Source of the DNA: Streptomyces sp. M41(2017)
GTDB lineage: Bacteria; Actinomycetota; Actinomycetes; Streptomycetales; Streptomycetaceae
Assembly (NCBI RefSeq): GCF_002078175.1
Contig: NZ_MWFK01000001.1
Location: 5,580,001 to 5,644,000 of the forward strand
DNA length: 64,000 bases
Reading direction: 5' to 3'
Below the pieces are notes generated by a model, which was given only the letters and a program-made list of their open reading frames with translations, did not search any database and was not told the DNA's origin. Below, in pieces: positions 57,619-64,000 of this stretch; positions within the stretch are counted from its first letter, which is position 1, and the number at the start of each line of letters is the position of its first letter. The translations under genes and the position numbers were made by a program.

Positions 57619-60384
57619 TCACCAGCCGGGGTAGCGGTCCAACCAGGTCGGATCCCAGCCCGAGGTGTACTCGGTGCCGCCAGGGAGATCGGCGAGTTGG
57701 GCTGTGAGGTCGCGGGCCAGCGTGTCGAGCACCCAGGCCAGTTCGTGACGGCTGACCAGGTCGACGGGCAGGGCCTCGGCGCCGTGGGCTGCTCCGAGCA
57801 GCGCACCGGCCACGCAGGCGACCGAGTCGGCGTCCGGTGCCCGGGCCGCGAAACTCAGCGCGTCGGCCACCTGGTCCCTTTCAGGGAAGGAGGCGGCGGC
57901 ATACATGCCGCCGAGCAGGGCTGACGGAGCGGTGGCGTCGGGTGCCAGCTTCGCGAGCCGCTCTGCGTCGGCGGGGTGAGCGATGGCCATCTCAAGTGCT
58001 TGGCCGAGCCGGTCGAGTCCTTCAGAAGCGTAAGCCCGGTCGATACCACGAAGGGCACGAAGACCCTCGGCCAACGCCTGCCGTACCTGTGTCCGACCTC
58101 CGGAGGAAGCCTTTGCCTCGGTCAGGTCGGTCAGGCAGTGCTGGGCCAGCACCACCGCCTGGGCGGTCGCGGTGTGCGCGGCCGGGTCGCCGTGGGTGAG
58201 GGATGCGATGTCACGGGCTGCGTCGACTGCCGGCTCGGAGCCGTAGGCGGCACTGAGCACGGCGACCGGAAGGGTGCGGGTGAGCGCGTGGCAGCCGCGG
58301 CTGGTCGTCGGCGTTTTCACCTGGCCATGCGCGCTGCCTGCGAGCGCGGTCACGGTCGCCGGCGCCGAACCGCGCCGTTCGGTCAGGGCAGGCACTTGGG
58401 CGAGCCAGCCGTCGGGCCACCTGCCCGCGGATCTGCTGCGCTCGGCTTCCAGTCCCTGCAAGGCGGCCCATCGGCGGTAGGCGTGCCACACCACCCCTGG
58501 GGGATGGCAGATGCCCTTGTGGTCGCCCCGTACGAGCGCGCGGATCGTTCCTTCCGTGGTGAAGCAGGCCAGCTGGGTGCTGACTCCGGCCAGCAACGGA
58601 CCGTCGGCGGGCAGCTTGCCCTTGGCTCGGCCGAGCGTGTCGCCGATGGCCAGGCCGAGCAGCAGCCCGCGTACCCGGGACACCGCGTGTTTCTCCTTCA
58701 TGAACTCCCGCGGTGTCCGGCCCGCATCGTGATCCTCGGGCTCCATGGAAAGCAGCGAGTCCTGTTCCGGGGTGGCGTCATCGCGCGGGCCCCCGGTCTC
58801 GTCGTCCGTCGTTCCCGCCGTGACGTCGTGCGCTTGGTCTGTTCGCGAAACGGCTCCGGTCGTCTTGCCTCCTGGGGACGTGGGGGTGGCCAGCTCGTAG
58901 ACGGCGTTCTGCAGTTCAGGGTGCTCCGACAGATGCCAGCCGTTCACCAGTGCGGTACGCAGCTCCTTCAGTGCGGTCCTGGGATCGAGGCCGAAAGCCA
59001 GGTTGCTGTAGGCGGCGCCGACGGCCGGGGTGCGGCTCTGCCCGGCGTAGCAGTGGAGAAGGACTCGTTTCCCTTCCTGACGCAGCCGCAGCACTTCACG
59101 GGCGGCCTGGTCCAGTACGTAGTGGAGGTTGGCGTTGTCTCCTTGGCTGTCCACCAGCCAGACGCGGACGTGTTCGACGTCGCTGCCGTGCAGGACCGGT
59201 CCGGTGCCCATACGGCACAAGGACACCACGGCGTCGACAGGAAGCGGCTTGACACTCTGGGCCGTGGTCAGGCTGCCCAGTACCACCCCGGGATCGTGCG
59301 GGTGGGGGATGGCGAAGCCGGGGTGGGAGGAAGGCATCTGCGGCGTCGAGGGCCAGCCGGCGGCATCGTCGCTTCCACCGCGGGCGGTGAGCAGTGCCAG
59401 CCGGACCAGGTCGGCCCCCTTCATGCCTGGCCAGCCGGTTACGGCCCGCTGCCACTCCAGCGGGACAGCGGAACTGCCCCAGCGCGCGCCGAGCAGGGCA
59501 CCGGCGATCGCCGCGACGGTGTCGGTGTCCGTTCCGGCCCGTACCGCCGCCTCCAAGGCCAACTTGAGGTGCTGGGCGGGGAAACTGCCCTCGGCGGGAC
59601 GCAACTCCGGTACGGCGGTCCGGGTGATCGCCGACCAGGCAGCCTGGAGAGCGTGGACGACCCAGCCGTTGTTGTTGAAGCGGCGCGGTGGGTGGGCCTC
59701 GGCCTCGTCCAGTCGCTCTGCCCACGTGCCCCGGCGTTCGACTGGCAGGAGATCCAGGCCGGCACGCACGCCGTCGAAGGTCCCGTCCAGTACGGCGGTA
59801 CGAATGCCGGAGCACCACAACACGCAGGCATCGGCGCATTCAGGGTCCGGGTGGGTGAGCGCGCTGACGGTGATGGCGGCCTCGGCCATCGCGACGGGGT
59901 CACCGAGGTGGGCGAGGGCGACGATCCCGGTCCGCATCAGGGAGCCGTTCCCCGCGCTGCGCGCGTTGCCGGCGGTGTACTCGTGGGCCGCCTTCCGCAT
60001 CGCCGTGCCCGCCGACCCGGGTTCGCGAGCGGCGATGCTCAGGATCATGCTGGTCTGGTTGCCGACATCGCTGGCGCCTTCGCCCAGCCAGGCCTGGAAG
60101 TTGGCGGCGATCTCGTCCTGGGCTTCCGGGTCGCGCAGATCCGCTCCGGTCGCCGCTACCTGGGCGATACAGACCTGCATCTGGGTGTCGTCGGAGTACT
60201 CACCGGGCTCGTACGGCCCCAGGCCGCCTCCGATCATCATCGGCTGCTGATCCGCGCGCAGCGTCGCCTTGAACTCGTAGGGCACGCCCAGCGCGTCACC
60301 CGCAGCCGCGCCGAGCAGCACTCCGGCGGCCCGGTCGGTAGCCCGTGCGTCCAGCTCGGGGTGGGGTGCGGGACTGCGTGCCAT
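57619..60384 (-). CDS. ADP-ribosylglycohydrolase - dual-specificity phosphatase - ADP-ribosylglycohydrolase fusion
   Basis: 921 residues from ATG 60384. Domain 1 (about 15-335) is an ADP-ribosylglycohydrolase (DraG/ARH) with GDALGVPYEF, metal-binding SDDTQM at 64-69, GNGSLMR and DTDTVAAIAGALLGA near 286. Domain 2 (about 350-500) is a cysteine phosphatase with HCYAGQSRT; Cys445 and Arg451 form the HCx5R site, with a conserved Asp upstream in VWLVDSQGDN. After a disordered acidic linker (about 510-590) domain 3 is a second DraG/ARH copy: LLLGLAIGDTLG and DADSVACVAGALLGA remain, but the first metal motif SDDT is replaced by FTTEGT, so it may be altered or inactive. Predicted roles are removal of ADP-ribose and of phosphate from proteins or nucleotides. 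Confidence 0.85.
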   Translation of the reverse strand: MARSPAPHPELDARATDRAAGVLLGAAAGDALGVPYEFKATLRADQQPMMIGGGLGPYEPGEYSDDTQMQVCIAQVAATGADLRDPEAQDEIAANFQAWLGEGASDVGNQTSMILSIAAREPGSAGTAMRKAAHEYTAGNARSAGNGSLMRTGIVALAHLGDPVAMAEAAITVSALTHPDPECADACVLWCSGIRTAVLDGTFDGVRAGLDLLPVERRGTWAERLDEAEAHPPRRFNNNGWVVHALQAAWSAITRTAVPELRPAEGSFPAQHLKLALEAAVRAGTDTDTVAAIAGALLGARWGSSAVPLEWQRAVTGWPGMKGADLVRLALLTARGGSDDAAGWPSTPQMPSSHPGFAIPHPHDPGVVLGSLTTAQSVKPLPVDAVVSLCRMGTGPVLHGSDVEHVRVWLVDSQGDNANLHYVLDQAAREVLRLRQEGKRVLLHCYAGQSRTPAVGAAYSNLAFGLDPRTALKELRTALVNGWHLSEHPELQNAVYELATPTSPGGKTTGAVSRTDQAHDVTAGTTDDETGGPRDDATPEQDSLLSMEPEDHDAGRTPREFMKEKHAVSRVRGLLLGLAIGDTLGRAKGKLPADGPLLAGVSTQLACFTTEGTIRALVRGDHKGICHPPGVVWHAYRRWAALQGLEAERSRSAGRWPDGWLAQVPALTERRGSAPATVTALAGSAHGQVKTPTTSRGCHALTRTLPVAVLSAAYGSEPAVDAARDIASLTHGDPAAHTATAQAVVLAQHCLTDLTEAKASSGGRTQVRQALAEGLRALRGIDRAYASEGLDRLGQALEMAIAHPADAERLAKLAPDATAPSALLGGMYAAASFPERDQVADALSFAARAPDADSVACVAGALLGAAHGAEALPVDLVSRHELAWVLDTLARDLTAQLADLPGGTEYTSGWDPTWLDRYPGW

Positions 60385-60758
60385 GCGGACTCCAGACGGT
60401 GCGATGGCCCGCGTACACCGGGCCCGGCAGGTGGCGTGAGGCGGTGGGGAGTGGTCGGTCGTCCTGATCGGAACGATCAGAAGGGCGCTGGCCACAGCAA
60501 GATGCTCGTGCAGGACATTCGGGCGTGTCGACTACGTCAGCCTCGCATGACGATCCACTTATCGTCAATGGGACGCTTATGGGGGTCCGTTGCTTGCTGT
60601 CGCCCTCGTGCGGGACAACCCGCGCATGTATCGGGGCACGCCGCTGCGGGAGTTCTTCTTCCGGGCCAGCCTCCGTGCCCGGTCTGGAGGCCCTCTCGTA
60701 GACGTCCCCACCGGGCATCCGCAGGCTCATGGTCAGCCTGCGAGGGCGGGTCCGATCG
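60385..60758. other. Intergenic region, no gene recognised
   Basis: 374 bases between the fusion gene and the membrane-protein gene, both on the minus strand. Its AT-richer middle (about 60540-60590) is the probable promoter of the fusion gene; no terminator or repeat is obvious. Confidence 0.35.
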
Positions 60759-61973
60759 TCAGTCGGTCCGCGACACGGCCTCGGCCACACTGATCCGACG
60801 GATCTTGCGCCGGCGCGGGCTGCAGTGGACATCGACGACGTCCCCCACGCGGAACCGGTCTTTGAGCTGCGAGTTCGCTTCGCGTGAAAACATCGGTCGG
60901 CTCCACCGGTCCACCTCGAAGGACCAGGCTTTCCGCGTTGCCGGATCCTCGATGGAGCAGCAGTAGTGTGTGACGTCCGTGTGTGGGTCGTCGTAGTGCG
61001 TGTCGTAGTCCCAGCGCGAGATCACGGCGCCGCGGAAGCTGGACTCGTCGGGAACAGCCAGGACATGACGGCGGGCCGGTAGCCACAGGCTCCACAGCAG
61101 TACGCCGGTGAGGACCGGAGCGGTGTCCCATTCCCAGCCGTAGGGCGGGCGCGCGGTCAGGCTCACCACGAGCATGGCGACAAAGCCGACGCCCACGGTC
61201 ACGGCCAGCACGACGAACTGCCACAGGTGTCCCCAGCGCGGGGGATCCAGGGGTCCGGCGTCCACGACGTGCCACGCTCTGCCGTACGAGGACCAGATCT
61301 GCCGCGGCTCGCGTACGGGAAGCGCCGATTCGGGACCAGCCACTCCCACCTGGCGTTTGGGCAGCCGATGTTCCCCGTCGCGGTCGTGGGTCCGCCACTC
61401 GCGCGCGGCCTGCCGTCCTTCGGCGGTCAACCTGGGCGCGGATCCGAGCGGGACGTCCGACAGCCGTACCAGCCCCAACAGGCTGAGTACGAGGACTGCT
61501 TGGAGGAGGACCCGTACCCCGTCGGGACTCCACGACACTCCGGCCCACAGGGCGCCGAACCAGGCTGCGAGAGCCGCACCCCGATACGTCAGCGTCAGGT
61601 ATTTGTTCCGGGCCGGCCGGATGAGGCCGAGAGCCGTCGTCTCGTCGCGGACAGCCTTCTGGAAGTCGCGCCACCATACCCAGAACTCGTCGCCGTCGCC
61701 CGGCCCGAGGGCACCTGTCGGCACACGGTCGACACCGTTTCGGCTGCGCCGGCGGATTCGTTCCACCACAAGTGCCTCGACGGGCCGCAGCGGTGCCGAG
61801 TCGGCGGTGGGCGGAATCGTCCGTACGGTCAGTGTTCCGTCGGCCTTCCGTTCACCCTGAAGTCGGCCCGTGCGGACCATTTCCAGGGCGGTGGTCTCGA
61901 TGCCTTTCGGTGTTGCCTCCCCGCCTCCGAGAAGCAGGTTCACCACGTCCGCGGTCAGCATTCGATATTTCAA
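60759..61973 (-). CDS. Multi-pass membrane protein with C-terminal beta domain
   Basis: 404 residues from TTG 61973 behind GGGGGCGG (ATG 61961 is an alternative). The N-terminal 130 residues are soluble and helical (VEALVVERIRRRSRNG, EFWVWWRDFQKAVRDETTALGLI). Two pairs of membrane helices follow (about 145-185 and 275-320) around a cytoplasmic loop. The C-terminal 90 residues are a beta-rich domain with a WSFEVDRWSRPMFSREANSQL segment and an SH3-like RFRVGDVVDVHCSPRRRK. The N-terminal and membrane part resembles the C-terminal region of DUF2207-type Streptomyces proteins, but I do not assign it firmly. Confidence 0.65.
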   Translation of the reverse strand: MKYRMLTADVVNLLLGGGEATPKGIETTALEMVRTGRLQGERKADGTLTVRTIPPTADSAPLRPVEALVVERIRRRSRNGVDRVPTGALGPGDGDEFWVWWRDFQKAVRDETTALGLIRPARNKYLTLTYRGAALAAWFGALWAGVSWSPDGVRVLLQAVLVLSLLGLVRLSDVPLGSAPRLTAEGRQAAREWRTHDRDGEHRLPKRQVGVAGPESALPVREPRQIWSSYGRAWHVVDAGPLDPPRWGHLWQFVVLAVTVGVGFVAMLVVSLTARPPYGWEWDTAPVLTGVLLWSLWLPARRHVLAVPDESSFRGAVISRWDYDTHYDDPHTDVTHYCCSIEDPATRKAWSFEVDRWSRPMFSREANSQLKDRFRVGDVVDVHCSPRRRKIRRISVAEAVSRTD

Positions 61974-62328
61974 GTCCGCCCCCTGAAATGTGGCCGAGAC
62001 GACTGTAGTTGCTCTTGGCGGATGAAAGCATCCGGGTCATCATGCGGTCGAGGCGCTGGTCGGCTGTTGCCCATGGGTTGTCCGGCGGAGTTCCGGGTTG
62101 CCGTCATCGAGTTCGTCCTTCCGGGCGTTCCGCTGTACGGCCTGCCCTCGAGCCCGGCCCGTCCTCTGTCCGCCGGCCGACGAAGGGCTCTTGCCGTCAC
62201 GGCTGTACGTCATCGGCGACCGGCGGGATGGCGAAGGGAAGTTGGCGACGATCCGGGGGAGTCCCGCCGTATTGTCGGGCCGTCTGTGTGGGCGGACAGC
62301 CGAGGTGCTTTACCAGGGGGTACCAGGT
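61974..62328. other. Divergent promoter region, no gene recognised
   Basis: 355 bases between the membrane-protein gene and the solenoid gene. An AT-rich patch lies near 61975-62035. No operator-like repeat was found. Confidence 0.35.
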
Positions 62329-63924
62329 ATGCCAGAGGGGTTGGCTCAGTGGGGGCCAGAACTTTTCACGTTGCGGGAATGGGAGCGACGTCGCGGCCTG
62401 GCACCGGAGAATGACGCGGCAAGAGGCATCGCGCAAGGGGGGTTCGAGCCCTGCCTGCTGACCCTTCTGCGGCTGTCGGTGAGAAGGGAGCCGGGCACCG
62501 GCCTTACCCGTGGATGGCTCCCGAGGGCGCTCGCCCGCACCGGTCACCTCGTCCGCGCGGCTGAGCTGGCGTACACGATGGGTGACGAGCTCGAGCAGGG
62601 TACGGAGCTTCTGGAGTTGGTGAAGGCTGCGGCGGGCGCGGGAGATCTGGACGGTGCTCAGGCACTGGCCGAGTCGATTCCCCTGAGGCAGTCGCGGGAC
62701 CAGGCACTGGTCTCCCTCGTACCGGCGTGGGCGCGTGCCGGGAGGGGGGACAGGGCTGTCGCCCTGGCGGAGAGGATCCGCTACCCGCACAACTGGGGGT
62801 GGGCCTGGGCCCTGCTGGCCAAGGCGACGGCGGACCGCGGCGACATCGCCGAGGCGCTCAGGTTCGCCGCTCGCGCCGACGACGAGGCGCGGCTCTGCGC
62901 AGTCGACGGCATGGAAGAGCTGCTCGGCCTCCTCATGGACGTTGCCGTCGCCACCGGCGACCACGACCGGGCGGCAGAACTGGCCGATCGCGTGGAGGAG
63001 ATGGCCCGGTCCCGCAACCCGCACGGGTGGTGCAAGCCGCGGCCCCTGGCGATGGTCTTGGCGCGGGAGGCGCTTGAGGGGGACTTCCGCAGGCTCGACG
63101 CTCTTCTGCGCCCCCCGTCCGAATCCGCCGTCCGGGCCGGCGGCAGTCCCTGTGGATGGAACCTCGGCGAACCGGGTGACCAGGGCACGGTCTTGGAGGG
63201 AGACCTGGACGCGTCCGCTGCCTCCCCAGTCTCCGCCCGACTCCTGCTCGGCGCGCGGGACATGGCGTGTCTGCTCGATACGGTCGACGAAAACGCCGAC
63301 CTCGACGTGGCTCTGGCCCTGGCCGACCGGGCCGAGACACTGCTCGAGACCGGTGATGGCCGTGATCACAATGTTCTGCTCAAGTCGCTGACGCTCCTTC
63401 TCGCCCGCCATGGGCAGGTCGAGCGGGCCATGGTCCTCACCGAGGGGCTCGACCTGGATCTGTCCGTGGCGCAGCAGGCGGACATGGTCGGAGAACTTGC
63501 CCGCTCCGGCGACACGGACGGGGCTGAGGCTCTCGCGCACACGATCACCGACCGTCGGGCGCATGACAGGGCGCTGATCGAAGTGGTCCGGAAGCTGGTG
63601 CTGCGCGGCGATCGGGGCAGGGCCGAGGTCATGACCCGTCTGATCGACGACGGCTGGGCACAGGGTGAGGCGCTGCTCGCGATCGCCCTAGGGACGGCCC
63701 GGCACGGTGACCTGGACGCCGCCGAGACGCTGACCCGCTCGATCGCCTGTCGCGGGACACGAGCGCGGGCGCTGGCCGCACTCGTGGAGCTGTCCGAGCC
63801 GCCCCGGGCCCGCAGGCTTGCCGCGCAGGTGGTGGTGCTCGGCGGCTGGGAGGCTGTTCTGCCGGTCCTGGAGCGGATCATGCCCCGCTCAGTGGCAGTG
63901 GTCGCCGACCGGACGACGAGCTGA
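62329..63924 (+). CDS. Alpha-solenoid repeat protein
   Basis: 531 residues from ATG 62329 after AGGGGG. Nearly the whole length is built of helix-pair repeats of about 35 residues with an (A/G)xLARxGDxxxAxxLAxxI rhythm, for example RDQALVSLVPAWARAGRGDR, ALAEGLDL-like segments, MVGELARSGDTDGAEALAHT and AIALGTARHGDLDAAETLTR. TPR- or HEAT-like solenoids of this kind mediate protein contacts. It is divergent from the membrane protein and near the ARH fusion gene; a common process is possible but not shown. Confidence 0.75.
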   Translation: MPEGLAQWGPELFTLREWERRRGLAPENDAARGIAQGGFEPCLLTLLRLSVRREPGTGLTRGWLPRALARTGHLVRAAELAYTMGDELEQGTELLELVKAAAGAGDLDGAQALAESIPLRQSRDQALVSLVPAWARAGRGDRAVALAERIRYPHNWGWAWALLAKATADRGDIAEALRFAARADDEARLCAVDGMEELLGLLMDVAVATGDHDRAAELADRVEEMARSRNPHGWCKPRPLAMVLAREALEGDFRRLDALLRPPSESAVRAGGSPCGWNLGEPGDQGTVLEGDLDASAASPVSARLLLGARDMACLLDTVDENADLDVALALADRAETLLETGDGRDHNVLLKSLTLLLARHGQVERAMVLTEGLDLDLSVAQQADMVGELARSGDTDGAEALAHTITDRRAHDRALIEVVRKLVLRGDRGRAEVMTRLIDDGWAQGEALLAIALGTARHGDLDAAETLTRSIACRGTRARALAALVELSEPPRARRLAAQVVVLGGWEAVLPVLERIMPRSVAVVADRTTS

Positions 63925-64000
63925 GTGGAGCCCGTCGGACGCCGAGCCTCCGATTGTCAGAGCCGATTGCGAGACTTCATCCATGATTCCGAAGTTGCCC

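Noticed and set aside
57976..60966. 996-codon plus-strand open frame
   Set aside because: Lies opposite the ARH-DSP-ARH gene, whose domains and motifs are intact; the plus frame has none.
1..64000. CRISPR arrays, tRNA/rRNA genes, intact insertion sequences
   Set aside because: I saw no regular spaced repeats, no tRNA-like cloverleaf and no transposase with flanking inverted repeats; a dedicated search could still find small ones.

Overview
The window has very high GC, almost every real gene ends third positions in G or C, GTG and TTG starts are common, and the gene set (LCP ligase, SigE-type ECF sigma factors, CU044_5270 partner, DUF6193, HSP18 regulator, GAF-ANTAR, SpoIIE phosphatases) is typical of a Streptomyces chromosome. 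It looks like accessory, arm-like DNA: many one- or two-gene transcription units, several regulator/oxidoreductase pairs, decayed gene pieces, and only one obvious primary-metabolism gene (argG). I see no rRNA, tRNA, CRISPR array, complete insertion sequence or prophage.

Layout. 0-9.3 kb: nitronate monooxygenase, a protein made of two tandem methyltransferase domains, a secreted NlpC/P60 hydrolase, an ECF sigma factor with an overlapping membrane partner, and an LCP cell-wall ligase. 9.3-12 kb: a LOG-family enzyme, two small conserved proteins and an Hsp20 chaperone. 12-17.2 kb: a stress-signalling block of an RsbQ-like hydrolase, a PAS-SpoIIE phosphatase (RsbP-like) and an STAS protein (RsbV-like) overlapping by 4 bases each, followed by a GAF-ANTAR protein. 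This block is bracketed by two related heat-shock promoters carrying RheA-type operators. One drives the intact hsp20; the other lies between a truncated hsp20 copy and the HSP18 regulator. 17.2-20 kb: decayed fragments (2H phosphoesterase, GAF, DUF6193) and an unknown protein.

20-38 kb: secreted FG-GAP protein, a TetR/SDR pair sharing an operator, S13 carboxypeptidase, dehalogenase-like hydrolase, L,D-transpeptidase, two paralogous secreted proteins around a P-loop kinase and an Rhs remnant, a second ECF sigma/partner pair, and secreted proteins. 38-46 kb: leaderless argG under an ARG box, a DHFR-like reductase, an MFS-SpoIIE fusion protein, and an RsbW-like kinase. 46-57 kb: MerR and MarR regulators, another STAS protein, SDRs, a MarR/metallo-hydrolase divergent pair with a clear operator, a holin/DUF3618 envelope pair (the holin has a one-base frameshift), PAP2 phosphatase, and a TetR with a divergent SDR and F420/NADP reductase. 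57-64 kb: a very large ADP-ribosylglycohydrolase / dual-specificity phosphatase / ADP-ribosylglycohydrolase fusion, a membrane protein and an alpha-solenoid protein.

Common threads are envelope remodelling (NlpC/P60, LCP, S13, L,D-transpeptidase, holin-X/DUF3618), partner-switching stress control (two SpoIIE phosphatases, two STAS proteins, one HATPase kinase, two ECF sigma factors) and small redox enzymes next to their own repressors. The most unusual architectures are the ARH-DSP-ARH fusion, the MFS-SpoIIE fusion, and the RsbQ-RsbP-RsbV module flanked by duplicated heat-shock operators.
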